Shown in pieces: positions 8,499 to 16,673 of a stretch of 64,000 nt of DNA. Position numbers and translations under genes: made by a program. The notes beneath the pieces were generated by a model that ran no database searches, was not told the origin of the DNA, and saw only the letters and a program-made list of their open reading frames with translations. Source of the stretch: Streptomyces caeruleatus. Its GTDB lineage: Bacteria > Actinomycetota > Actinomycetes > Streptomycetales > Streptomycetaceae. The stretch lies in NCBI RefSeq assembly GCF_001514235.1, contig NZ_KQ948932.1, positions 205,187 to 269,186 of the forward strand, in the 5' to 3' direction. Numbering within the stretch: the first letter of the stretch is position 1; each line of letters begins with the position of its first letter.

Positions 8499-10066
8499 CC
8501 GCCACCGCCGAGAGCAACAAGCGGGCCATTCGCCGGGCGCTCGTCAGCGTCTACGACAAGACCGGTCTGGAAGAGCTGGCGCGCGGGCTGCACGAGGCCG
8601 GGGTCGACCTCGTCTCCACCGGTTCGACCGCCTCCCGGATCGCCGCCGCCGGCGTCCCCGTCACCAAGGTCGAGGAGCTCACCGGCTTCCCGGAGTGCCT
8701 GGACGGCCGGGTCAAGACCCTGCACCCGCGCGTGCACGCCGGCATCCTCGCCGACCTGCGCCTGGAGGACCACCAGCGGCAGCTGGCCGAGCTGGGCGTC
8801 GAGCCGTTCGACCTGGTCGTCGTCAACCTCTACCCGTTCCGCGAGACCGTCGCCTCCGGCGCCTCGCCCGACGAGTGCGTCGAGCAGATCGACATCGGCG
8901 GCCCGTCCATGGTGCGCGCCGCCGCCAAGAACCACCCGTCGGTCGCCGTCGTCACCAGCCCCGAGCGGTACGCGGACGTCCTGGCCGCGGTCGCGGACGG
9001 CGGCTTCGACCTCGCCACCCGCAAGCGGCTCGCCGCCGAGGCCTTCCGGCACACCGCCGAGTACGACATCGCGGTGTCGAGCTGGTTCGCGAGCGCGTAC
9101 GCCCCGGCCGACGACTCCCCCTTCCCCGAGTTCATCGCCGCCGCCCTGGAGCGCAAGAGCACCCTGCGCTACGGCGAGAACCCGCACCAGCCCGCCGCCC
9201 TCTACGTCGACGGCACGGGAGTCGGTCTCGCCGAGGCCGAGCAGCTGCACGGCAAGGAGATGTCGTACAACAACTACACGGACACGGACGCCGCCCGCCG
9301 TGCCGCGTACGACCACGCCGAGCCGGCCGTCGCGATCATCAAGCACGCCAACCCCTGCGGTATCGCGGTCGGTTCGGACGTCGCCGAGGCGCACCGCAAG
9401 GCGCACGCCTGTGACCCGCTGTCGGCGTTCGGCGGCGTGATCGCCGTCAACCGGCCGGTCAGCAAGGAGATGGCCGAGCAGGTCGCCGAGATCTTCACCG
9501 AGGTCATCGTCGCGCCCGACTACGAGGACGGCGCCCTCGAAGCCCTCGCCAAGAAGAAGAACATCCGCGTGCTGAAGGCCCCGGCCGCGCCCGCGCACCC
9601 CGCCGAGGTCAAGCCCATCGACGGCGGCGCCCTCCTCCAGGTCACCGACCGGCTCCAGGCCGACGGCGACGACCCGGCCAACTGGACCCTGGCGACCGGC
9701 GAGGCGCTGTCCGCCGAGGAGCTCTCCGAGCTCGCCTTCGCCTGGCGGGCCTGCCGGGCCGTCAAGTCCAACGCCATCCTCCTTGCCAAGGACGGTGCCT
9801 CGGTCGGCGTCGGCATGGGCCAGGTCAACCGGGTCGACTCCGCGAAGCTGGCCGTCGAGCGGGCCGGAGCCGAGCGCGCGCAGGGGTCGTACGCCGCCTC
9901 GGACGCCTTCTTCCCGTTCCCGGACGGCCTGGAGATCCTCACCGAGGCCGGCGTCAAGGCCGTGGTCCAGCCCGGCGGCTCGGTCCGTGACGAACTGGTC
10001 GTGGAAGCCGCGCAGAAGGCCGGGGTCACGATGTACTTCACGGGGACGCGGCACTTCTTCCACTGA
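8495..10066 (+). CDS. purH: Bifunctional AICAR transformylase / IMP cyclohydrolase
   Basis: Catalyses the last two steps to IMP. 523 residues, standard length. The N-terminal ~200 residues form the MGS-like IMP cyclohydrolase domain (RALVSVYDKTGLEELARGL; VKTLHPRVHAGIL). The C-terminal part is AICAR transformylase, with LRYGENPHQPAALY near 225 and the catalytic Lys-His of KHANPCGIAVG near 285. The GTG start overlaps the purN stop by 4 nt. The stop codon lies in a 13-bp tandem repeat that places TGA in all three frames (10054-10110). A strong hairpin at 10136-10173 ends the operon. Confidence 0.97.
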   Translation: MTATAESNKRAIRRALVSVYDKTGLEELARGLHEAGVDLVSTGSTASRIAAAGVPVTKVEELTGFPECLDGRVKTLHPRVHAGILADLRLEDHQRQLAELGVEPFDLVVVNLYPFRETVASGASPDECVEQIDIGGPSMVRAAAKNHPSVAVVTSPERYADVLAAVADGGFDLATRKRLAAEAFRHTAEYDIAVSSWFASAYAPADDSPFPEFIAAALERKSTLRYGENPHQPAALYVDGTGVGLAEAEQLHGKEMSYNNYTDTDAARRAAYDHAEPAVAIIKHANPCGIAVGSDVAEAHRKAHACDPLSAFGGVIAVNRPVSKEMAEQVAEIFTEVIVAPDYEDGALEALAKKKNIRVLKAPAAPAHPAEVKPIDGGALLQVTDRLQADGDDPANWTLATGEALSAEELSELAFAWRACRAVKSNAILLAKDGASVGVGMGQVNRVDSAKLAVERAGAERAQGSYAASDAFFPFPDGLEILTEAGVKAVVQPGGSVRDELVVEAAQKAGVTMYFTGTRHFFH

Positions 10067-10110
10067 GCACTTCCACTGAGCACTTCCACTGAGCACTTCG
10101 CGTTCCACTG
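10054..10110. repeat. 13-bp tandem repeat spanning the purH stop codon
   Basis: About three copies of a 13-bp unit (core actgagcacttcc) cover the last codons of purH and the following bases, with a degenerate fourth. TGA recurs at 10064, 10077 and 10090. Because 13 is not a multiple of 3, these fall in three different frames. Confidence 0.85.
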
Positions 10111-10135
10111 GGCATGACGCGCCGCTGACGGCGTG

Positions 10136-10173
10136 CGTCGGGGCGGCGGCCGGTTGCGGCCGCCGCCCCGACG
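10136..10173. terminator. Strong bidirectional terminator hairpin
   Basis: A perfect 17-bp GC-rich stem (10136-10152 with 10157-10173) has a 4-nt loop (gttg). It lies between convergent purH and the M23 gene, so it can serve both strands. No T run. Confidence 0.85.
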
Positions 10174-10195
10174 GGCGTACGGGAGACGCCGGTGG

Positions 10196-11656
10196 CTATG
10201 CGCAGTTGTGCGCCGCCGACGTGGTGGACCCGATCACCAGGTCAGTGCCGCCGGCCACGGTCAGGTGCACCGCGTTGACCGTCAGGCCCTGGTCCGCGCC
10301 CTCGACCGGTGTCTGCTCGTTGACGACGAGTTTCGCGCCCAGACCCAGGTTGATCTCGTAATTCGGGGTGTCCGGGATCGTGACCGGCGTACCCCCCACC
10401 GTCAGGTCGAGGCCGACGCTGCCCTTGGTGGTGGAGCAGGTGCTGGAGGACTCCGCGGTGAGTCCGGAGATCTCGACGACGGGCAGGCCCGTGAGTCCGA
10501 TCCTGGCCTCGGCCACGGTCGAGGTGGCCGTGGACGAGTTCGGGCCGGTCTTCGTCACCACCTCGGCGCACAGCGGGCCGGCCGACAGGACGAGTGCCTC
10601 GATGCGCTCGGCGCACTGCGGAGCCTTCGTCTCGGCACCGGCCGTGCGTACGGTCCCGGTGTCCGGGGTCGGGTCGATGCCGATGGGCAGCAGCGGCAGC
10701 GGGATCTGTGCCGACAGGCCGTAGGCGCGTCCGGTCACGTACCGCAGGTCCAGGGTGGCGGAGGCCTCGGACGGTTCGAAGGCGTCGTCTCCGGCGAAGG
10801 CGGCCGTGACCGGCACGGTGGCCTCGTCCGTCAGGGGCTGGTCCACCTCCTCGACCGTGCAGGTCGCGGAGCCCTCGGCGTCCGTGGTGGCCTCACAGGT
10901 CTGGGCGCTGTCCTCGGCGCCGAGTTCGAAGCTCACCTTCTGGTCGGCCACCGGGGCACCGGACTCCTCCTCGGTGAGGACGGCCGACAGCTCGGCGCTC
11001 TCGCCGTCCGCGAGGGAGGTGTCGCCGGTGTATTCGAGCTTGGTCTTCTCCGGCTCGGGCTCGGGCTCGGGCTCGCCCGGGTCGCCGTCGCAGTTGTTGG
11101 TGCTCTTCAGATTGACGGCGTTGCCCGGCGTGAGCCGGTACTCCTTGCCCTGGATGATCGGGTACACCAGCTCGTCCGGGCCGCCGGTCTGGCTGCCCTC
11201 GGTGGGGTAGCCGTTGCCGTCGGAGTCGTACATCTGCTGGTAGTGCAGGTGCGGGTCGTTCGTGCCGACGTTGCTTGCCGTGCCGATCCAGTCGCCCTCC
11301 TGGACCTCGGTGCCCTCCGCGACCCGGTCGCTCATGTGAAGGTACTGGCTGAACCAGCCGTCGCCATGGTCGATGTGGACACCACCGGGCTCGACGTGCG
11401 ACACGGTGCCGCCCGCCGATGCGACGACGTCCGCCCCGTCCGTCTCGCCCTCCGTCCACTGCATGTCGATCCGCTTCTGCTCCTGGCTGCCGTCCCCGGG
11501 GCCGTGGTTGTCGTAGGTGAACATCACCCACGTCTGGCCGCAGGGAAACGGCAGTTTGAAGTCCGGCGGGTTGTCGGGATCAGCCGATGCGGTCGGTGCG
11601 CTCAGGGCCACCGCGGCCAGCGCCGCGCCGAGCATCATGGCCAGGCGTTTTCTCAT
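10196..11656 (-). CDS. Secreted LasA/beta-lytic-type M23 peptidase-like protein
   Basis: 486 residues with a signal peptide (MRKRLAMMLG..., cleavage near ASA-DP at residue 25). Residues ~36-160 are an M23 peptidase domain. The canonical first zinc motif looks absent, but His51 and Asp64 have the 13-residue spacing of LasA-type enzymes; His107 (QYLHMSD) and the HLH pair at 136-138 complete the site, so catalysis is plausible. A Pro-Glu linker (~195-205) leads to an Ig-like repeat domain (~206-310) and a C-terminal domain (~315-486) with ASATLDLRYVTGRAYGLSAQ, resembling choice-of-anchor P. Probable target: peptidoglycan or another cell-wall peptide. Two GC-rich terminator arms flank its end. 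Confidence 0.75.
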   Translation of the reverse strand: MRKRLAMMLGAALAAVALSAPTASADPDNPPDFKLPFPCGQTWVMFTYDNHGPGDGSQEQKRIDMQWTEGETDGADVVASAGGTVSHVEPGGVHIDHGDGWFSQYLHMSDRVAEGTEVQEGDWIGTASNVGTNDPHLHYQQMYDSDGNGYPTEGSQTGGPDELVYPIIQGKEYRLTPGNAVNLKSTNNCDGDPGEPEPEPEPEKTKLEYTGDTSLADGESAELSAVLTEEESGAPVADQKVSFELGAEDSAQTCEATTDAEGSATCTVEEVDQPLTDEATVPVTAAFAGDDAFEPSEASATLDLRYVTGRAYGLSAQIPLPLLPIGIDPTPDTGTVRTAGAETKAPQCAERIEALVLSAGPLCAEVVTKTGPNSSTATSTVAEARIGLTGLPVVEISGLTAESSSTCSTTKGSVGLDLTVGGTPVTIPDTPNYEINLGLGAKLVVNEQTPVEGADQGLTVNAVHLTVAGGTDLVIGSTTSAAHNCA

Positions 11657-11808
11657 GGAACTCTCCCCCGTTTCCGGTGACTGTGCCGATCGTCATGGAC
11701 GTGTCGTGTCCATGCCTGTCAGTCTCCGGAGCGGGTGAGTCCGGGGCCAGGAGATTGCGTGCTGCCGCAAACACCGTGCTCGCGGCAACGCCGGGGCGGT
11801 CGGCCCCG

Positions 11809-13560
11809 TCACGTCGAACGGCGCAACCCCGCCCAGGTGTTGGGCCCGACCTCGCCGTCGACGGCCAGCCCCTTGTCGCTCTGGAACAGCCTGACCGCCG
11901 ACTCCGTGTCCGCGCCGAACTCGCCGTCCACGCCCGAACCGCCGACGCTGTAGCCGCGCTTGGTGAGCATGCACTGGACCTGGAGGACACGCCGGCCTTT
12001 GTCGCCGCGGGCGGTGAGTTCGGTGCCGGAGTAGTGGGTGCAGTCGGAGAGCCAGGGCGGGGTGGCGGGGGTGGTGGCGGTCTTGGTCGGGGTGGGGGTC
12101 GGGGCGTTGCCGCCACCACTGCCGTCGCCGCCGGAGGGGGCGGAGGTCTCGTCGGTGGGAGTGGCCCGCGTCCCGCCGCCCGTGCCGCCGGTGGATGCGT
12201 CCGGGTCCGCGGACTCCTCGGCCGCCGAGCCGGTGTCCTTCCCGGTCCCCTTGTCGTCGCCCTTCCCCTTCTCCTTCCCCTTCCCCTTCCCCTTGTCCTT
12301 GTCGGCGGAGGGCGAGGCCGTGGGGGAGGGGGAGGCCGTCGCCTCGGCGGGGGCGCTGCTCTGGGCGGCCGTCGCCGCGGCCGGGGCCGTGTCGGCGGGG
12401 GACGGTCGGGTGAGGAGGAAGGCGCCCGCGGCGAGAGCGCACACGGCGAGGCCGGCCGTGACGGCGAGGTAGGCCCTCCGCCGCTTCCGTCCGCCGCCGT
12501 CTCCGAGGGTGGGCGCCTGCGTGGGGCCAGGGGTCGGTAAGGCCGAATGCGCCGTACGCGTACGCAACTGGACGGTCTCGTACGCGCCCTGCTGGTTCTG
12601 CACCAGCTGCTGGACGGGGACCTGTTCGAGTACGTCACAGGCCTGCCGTCGGGCCAGCAGCCGGCCGGCCAGCGGCTCGTGCCAGGAAGGGACGCGACCG
12701 TGACCGGCGGCAGCCGCGGCCTGCGTCAACTGCCCCGGGGTGGGACGGCCCGCGGGGTCCTTGGAGAGGCAGGCCGACAGCAGCGCGGCCAGGTCGGCGT
12801 CGCGTGCCGCGAGTCCGGCCATGACGTCGGCCTTGGGCTCCTCGAACGCGACCCGGTGCATCACGTCGACGCCGGTCCCGTCGCCGAAGGGGGCGTGCCC
12901 GGTGGCGGCGTAGATCAGGCTTCCGGCGAGGGAGAAGACGTCGGAGGCGGTGTCGCAGCGGCCCTCGCGCAGATATTCGGGCGCCATGAAGGCGGGCGTA
13001 CCGACCCGGCTGCCGGTGGAGGTGATCGCGCTGCTGTCGGTGGCCTGTGCGATGCCGAAGTCGATGACATGCGCGCCCTGGGGGGACAGGATCACGTTGG
13101 ACGGCTTGAGGTCCCGGTGCACGACACCGGCGACGGCCAGCGCCGACAGGGCCTGTCCGAGATCGCCGACCAGCCGCCACACCCCAAGGCATTCGAGCGT
13201 GCCGCACTCGCGGACGGCGTCGGCCAGGTTCAGACCGGGCAGGTACTGCGTCGCCATCCACAGCAGCGAGTCGTCGAACCCGGTACCGAGCAGCTGCGGC
13301 GCCTGCGCCGAACGCACCCGGGCGTGCAGGGACGCCTCCCGCTCGAAGCGCCGGCGGAAGCGGGGATCCTCGGCGTACTCGGGGCGGATCACCTTGACGG
13401 CGGCGAGGCCGGGGGAGTTGTCGACGGGGCGGGCCAGATACACCCGGCCCATGCCGCCGCTGCCGAGGAGGCCGAGGGACAGGTAGGGCCCGATGCGGCC
13501 GGGGTCGGCGGGGCGCAGCGGGGTGGCGCCCGCGTCCTCCAGGAGCCGCTGGTCGTTCAT
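11809..13560 (-). CDS. Transmembrane Ser/Thr protein kinase with C-terminal peptidoglycan-binding domain
   Basis: 583 residues from the ATG at 13560 (MNDQRLLEDAG), preceded by gggggatcc. The open frame upstream is non-coding in character. Kinase domain ~24-280: glycine loop LLGSGGMGRVYLA, Lys56, HRDLKPSN (148-155) and DFG (167-169), APE following, so an active RD kinase. A linker is followed by a basic patch and one transmembrane helix (~366-388), then a Lys/Gly-Ser/Thr-Pro-rich extracellular linker and a PG_binding_1 domain (~515-583, GDKGRRVLQVQCMLTKRG...GPNTWAGLR). It probably senses cell-wall state. Divergent from the ArsR-like regulator; the operator at 13706-13721 lies in the shared promoter region. 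Confidence 0.93.
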   Translation of the reverse strand: MNDQRLLEDAGATPLRPADPGRIGPYLSLGLLGSGGMGRVYLARPVDNSPGLAAVKVIRPEYAEDPRFRRRFEREASLHARVRSAQAPQLLGTGFDDSLLWMATQYLPGLNLADAVRECGTLECLGVWRLVGDLGQALSALAVAGVVHRDLKPSNVILSPQGAHVIDFGIAQATDSSAITSTGSRVGTPAFMAPEYLREGRCDTASDVFSLAGSLIYAATGHAPFGDGTGVDVMHRVAFEEPKADVMAGLAARDADLAALLSACLSKDPAGRPTPGQLTQAAAAAGHGRVPSWHEPLAGRLLARRQACDVLEQVPVQQLVQNQQGAYETVQLRTRTAHSALPTPGPTQAPTLGDGGGRKRRRAYLAVTAGLAVCALAAGAFLLTRPSPADTAPAAATAAQSSAPAEATASPSPTASPSADKDKGKGKGKEKGKGDDKGTGKDTGSAAEESADPDASTGGTGGGTRATPTDETSAPSGGDGSGGGNAPTPTPTKTATTPATPPWLSDCTHYSGTELTARGDKGRRVLQVQCMLTKRGYSVGGSGVDGEFGADTESAVRLFQSDKGLAVDGEVGPNTWAGLRRST

Positions 13561-13705
13561 GGATCCCCCGAAATGCTGTGGTGTCTCAACGTGCCCTCGC
13601 GTCACGTCAGTTGACGCGAGGCTACCGTGCCCGGGCGAGAGGACGCCGGGTGGAACTGATACCTGGAACCTTTGAGGGTCGGCTGCCGGGCATCCCCCCT
13701 TACCG

Positions 13706-13721
13706 TTGCGGCTGACCGCAA
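13706..13721. promoter_or_regulatory. Probable operator of the ArsR-like regulator (site 1)
   Basis: A perfect 6-4-6 inverted repeat, ttgcggctgaccgcaa, lies 25 nt upstream of the regulator start at 13747. A 13-of-16 match is at 14803-14818 before the next gene. The pairing of sites with the regulator is inferred. Confidence 0.6.
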
Positions 13722-13746
13722 AACCCCAGCTCATAAGGGGGAGATG

Positions 13747-14793
13747 ATGCTGCGTATCCACTTCACCGAGGTCGACCTGGCCCGGACGACGCTGGCCGTC
13801 GACCCGGATCCGCTCTGGGAGATCGCCGCGAGCCTGCACCGCCTGCAGACCCGTCGCGGCCGCTGGGCCTTCGCCCAGTGGCACCACGAGGCCCGCCACA
13901 CCCTGCGCGAGCGGGGCCTGGAACGAGCCGTCCGAGCACTCCTCGTGCCGCTGTACCCGACAGGCGGCTACTTCCCGGACTTCCTGACGCCGGAACAGGC
14001 GGCGGACGGCCTGGAAGGCGGACTCTCGGCGATCCTCGACGAGCACCCCGGCCGGATCACGGCGGAGATCCGCCGACTCGCCCGTACCGCCGAATCACCT
14101 CGATCTCCCCGAGCACCCCGGCCCTCCCGGCTCTCCCCCTGGACCGCGCAACTCCCCTGCGCGCAGGGCCGACAGGAACTCGTGGGGCTGCTGCGCGCCT
14201 ATCACTCGGCGGCCATCGCGCCGCACGGCGAGCGGATGCGGGCCCGGATCGAGGCCGAGCGCGCGACCTGCTCCCGCGCTCTCATGACGGGCGGCGTGGA
14301 GGGAATGCTGGCCGGACTCGGCCCCACGATGCGCTGGGAGAACCCCGTCCTGCACGTCACGTACCCCGTGGCGGACCGGGACCTCCACCTCAACGGCCGC
14401 GGACTGCGGCTCGTACCGTCCTACTTCTCGTGGGGTACGCCGGTGAGCCTGGCCGACCCGGGCCTGCGACCGGTCCTGTGCTACCCGGTCCTGAAGGAAC
14501 CGGCCCGCACGGCACCGTCCACCACGGCCCTCGCCGCCCAGGGCTGCGCGCCCGGCAAATCCCTCACCGCCCTGCTCGGACCCGCGCGGGCCGGTGTCCT
14601 GTCGACCGCGGCGGGCGGCGCCACCACGGGTGAGATCGCCCGGGTCATCGGCGTCTCCGCGTCCTCCGCCAGCCGCCACGCCACCGTGCTGCGGGACGCG
14701 GGCCTGATCACCACCAGCCGCAACGGCGCGAGCGTGCTGCACACGCTGACCCCGGCGGGCGCCTCGGTGCTGCGGGCCGCCGCACCTCGCTGA
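13747..14793 (+). CDS. ArsR-type winged-helix transcriptional regulator with N-terminal sensor domain
   Basis: 348 residues from the ATG at 13747 (MLRIHFTEVDLARTTLAV); the preceding in-frame ATG at 13744 is too close to the aagggggag ribosome site. Residues 1-260 form an uncharacterised domain resembling the one annotated DUF5937 in many Streptomyces regulators. Residues ~265-345 are a winged helix: GATTGEIARVIGVSASSASRH as helix-turn-helix, then LRDAGLITTSRNG as the wing. No ArsR metal-site cysteines are seen, so the ligand is unknown. It likely regulates itself and the downstream inhibitor gene through two similar inverted repeats (13706, 14803). Confidence 0.85.
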   Translation: MLRIHFTEVDLARTTLAVDPDPLWEIAASLHRLQTRRGRWAFAQWHHEARHTLRERGLERAVRALLVPLYPTGGYFPDFLTPEQAADGLEGGLSAILDEHPGRITAEIRRLARTAESPRSPRAPRPSRLSPWTAQLPCAQGRQELVGLLRAYHSAAIAPHGERMRARIEAERATCSRALMTGGVEGMLAGLGPTMRWENPVLHVTYPVADRDLHLNGRGLRLVPSYFSWGTPVSLADPGLRPVLCYPVLKEPARTAPSTTALAAQGCAPGKSLTALLGPARAGVLSTAAGGATTGEIARVIGVSASSASRHATVLRDAGLITTSRNGASVLHTLTPAGASVLRAAAPR

Positions 14794-14802
14794 CCTGGCC
14801 TT

Positions 14803-14818
14803 TTGCAGTCGACCGCAA
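14803..14818. promoter_or_regulatory. Probable operator of the ArsR-like regulator (site 2)
   Basis: ttgcagtcgaccgcaa keeps most of the dyad of the site at 13706 (13 of 16 bases the same). It lies 78 nt upstream of the I36-like gene start at 14897. Confidence 0.55.
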
Positions 14819-14896
14819 CGGTCTCGCCAGGCGAGGTGACCGGCGGACACAGTGGACCTGGTCAAGCAACAACGGGGCCCTGAAAGGGGAAGCGAT

Positions 14897-15289
14897 ATGC
14901 GTAAGTTCGGGGGAACGCGAGCCAAGGCGGTCATCGCGGCGGGGGCGATGCTGCTGGGTGGTCTGGGGGTCGCGGCGACGGCGTCACCGGCGCAGGCCGC
15001 TCTGTCGGACTGTGACCCTGGCTCCCTGTGCGCCTACGTCGGCACCCACTACGCGGGGACGCCGGGCCAGGTGAAGGGCGACAACAAGGACCTCCTGCAG
15101 TACGACAAGTTCAAGAAGGCCAAGTCGGTGTTCAACAGGGGCACCTCCTGTGACGTCCGGCTCTACGTGAAGAAGGACTTCCAGGGCGCCAGCTTCCTGC
15201 TCGCTCGCGGCAAGTCCGTTCCCGACCTGAGCACGTTCCAGGGCGGCAAGTTCAAGAACGGCATCGCCTCCAACAAGTGGGTCTGCTGA
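14897..15289 (+). CDS. Secreted peptidase-inhibitor-family I36-like protein
   Basis: 130 residues. The signal peptide (MRKFGGTRAKAVIAAGAMLLGG...) is likely cleaved after SPAQA near residue 34. The mature ~95 residues have four cysteines (CDPGSLC, TSCDV, WVC) and aromatic/glycine spacing typical of the SMPI-like crystallin fold (LCAYVGTHYAG; LYVKKDFQGASFLLARG). The ATG at 14897 has a strong ribosome site (aaagggga). Known family members inhibit metalloproteases; here the role is inferred. It follows the ArsR-like gene after 103 nt that hold a copy of the putative operator, and probably has its own promoter. Confidence 0.85.
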   Translation: MRKFGGTRAKAVIAAGAMLLGGLGVAATASPAQAALSDCDPGSLCAYVGTHYAGTPGQVKGDNKDLLQYDKFKKAKSVFNRGTSCDVRLYVKKDFQGASFLLARGKSVPDLSTFQGGKFKNGIASNKWVC

Positions 15290-15324
15290 TCCGCAGCCCG
15301 ACTGCCAGTCCCGGTCGTCCCCCT

Positions 15325-15875
15325 GCCAGACGCACGGGCGGGCGTGGCGACGTCCGCGGCCTTCGTCACGCGGGGCAGCAGCGCCGCCGCGGTGGTGCGC
15401 TCGGCGTGCGTGCGGGCCAGGCGGTCCGTGATGATCTCCCGTCAGCCGTCCGGGAGTTCGGGGGAGAGACGCAGTTCGTCCGTGCCGCGTGCGTAACGCG
15501 TCGCCGCGTCGATACGCCCCTCGGTCGTCCCGCCCGGCAGTGGGAACTCGCCCGTCAGGACGACATGGGCGAGGACGCCGAAGGCCCAGATGTCTGCGGT
15601 CGGGCGGATGCGGGTGCCGCGTTCGTCGATCTCCGGCCAGAGCAGTTCGGGTGGGGTGTAGTCGGGGGTGGCGAAGGCGGGGGCGTAGGCGTGCGTGCCC
15701 TCCAGTTCCGCGGCCGGACCGGGGTGTCGGGTCGTGGGCCAGTACGGCGTCCAGGGAGGTCTCGGCACGCGCCAGGACGATGACGGTGGCGCCGTCCAGC
15801 TCCGGGTCGTCGACCGTCAGCGTCTCGTGCATGCGGTCGGCAGGAACTTCAGGGCGGCCCTGCGGGGGAGGGCCG
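15325..15875 (-). pseudogene. Decayed Ser/Thr kinase, fossil paralogue of the kinase at 16674-18029
   Basis: The minus strand preserves pieces of the neighbouring kinase in order but in different frames. RAALKFLPT (near 15840-15870) jumps to a stretch matching DTLTVDD...ELDGA, then HDPTP jumps to ELEGTHAYAPAFATPDYTPPE (near 15690). The segment with the catalytic loop and DFN motif is deleted. After SPELPDG, a TGA (15442-15444) replaces the Trp codon of the intact kinase's EPWREIV, and recognisable sequence (REIITDRLARTHAER) continues beyond it. So there are two internal deletions with frame changes plus a nonsense mutation. It is not functional. An ALF-repeat gene now separates it from the intact copy. 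Confidence 0.85.
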
Positions 15876-15925
15876 GATCAGCCTCGCCGGCCGGCCGGCC
15901 CCTCCCCCGATCCCGGCGACAGGCC

Positions 15926-16534
15926 CTAGCCGTCCACCTCGTACTGGCCCACCTCGATGAAGTACCGCAACTCCTCCGGCGTCCCGTCGATCGCGTCCTC
16001 CGCGGCGGCCCGCAGCGCGTCGCTGATCGTCGGGTCGGCGAGGATACGGGCGACACGGACGCGGTCGTCCTCGGCGACGGCCAGGCGGTAACCGGTCTCC
16101 AGGAAGGCGCGCAGGGCTTCTGGGGTGTTGGTGTCGAGGGCCTCGTTGGCCTCCCTGATGACCGCCCTGTCGGTCTTCGGGTCGGCGGAGGCGAGGATCC
16201 GGGCTATCGCGACCCGGTCGTCCTCGGCCTGGGCGACCCAGCGGCCCGTCTCCAGGAAGTACCGCTGGTCCTCGATGGTGCCGTCCATGGCCTTCTGCGC
16301 GGCGGCGTAGACGGCCCTGCCGGTGTTCGGGTCACCGATGATGCGCATGATCGCGACTCGGACGTCGTCGTCGGACATGTCGTCGACTCCGGAACCGGCG
16401 GTGTCGGAGGCCGTCGTCACGGTGACGGCGGACGACGGCACGGACTCCGCGGCGAACGCCGGGCCCGCCAGCAGAAGCGCCGGGGCCAGGGCGGCGGTTG
16501 CCGCGAGGGTCAGGGCGGTACGGGTGAGTCTCAC
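15926..16534 (-). CDS. Secreted ALF-repeat protein
   Basis: 202 residues from the GTG at 16534, with aaggaagg at ideal spacing. A signal peptide (MRLTRTALTLAATAALAPALLLAG..., cleavage near AFAAE at 29) is followed by three ~44-residue repeats (about 55-100, 101-146, 147-195), each with D-D-R-V-x-A/V-A-x-I-L, then R/D-A-x-x-x-A-x-x-A-x-D, then FLETG. These match the ALF short repeats (PF03752) of actinobacterial secreted proteins, whose function is unknown. Its leader contains four 14-bp tandem repeats (16553-16608). It lies between an intact and a fossil kinase. Confidence 0.85.
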   Translation of the reverse strand: MRLTRTALTLAATAALAPALLLAGPAFAAESVPSSAVTVTTASDTAGSGVDDMSDDDVRVAIMRIIGDPNTGRAVYAAAQKAMDGTIEDQRYFLETGRWVAQAEDDRVAIARILASADPKTDRAVIREANEALDTNTPEALRAFLETGYRLAVAEDDRVRVARILADPTISDALRAAAEDAIDGTPEELRYFIEVGQYEVDG

Positions 16535-16552
16535 GTGTGGCCTTCCTTGGAG

Positions 16553-16608
16553 TTGAGTACGTCGACTTGAGTACGTCGATTTGAGTACGTCGACTTGAGG
16601 ACGTCGAA
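16553..16608. repeat. Four 14-bp tandem repeats in the ALF gene leader
   Basis: Perfectly phased copies of ttgagtacgtcgac (16553, 16567, 16581, and a diverged copy at 16595) begin 5 nt upstream of the ribosome site of the ALF gene. Each unit contains overlapping gtac/acgt/gtcgac dyads. It may be an operator array or a slippage-prone minisatellite. Confidence 0.85.
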
Positions 16609-16673
16609 CGCACGTGCGCCAGTTGCCGGTACGCGTATCTTCTCTGCGACCGCGCCGGAGATCACCGCAGGTG

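Noticed and set aside
8462..10108. 548-residue minus-strand frame opposite purH
   Set aside because: Antisense to a complete purH. The repeat near its start is the stop-codon tandem array.
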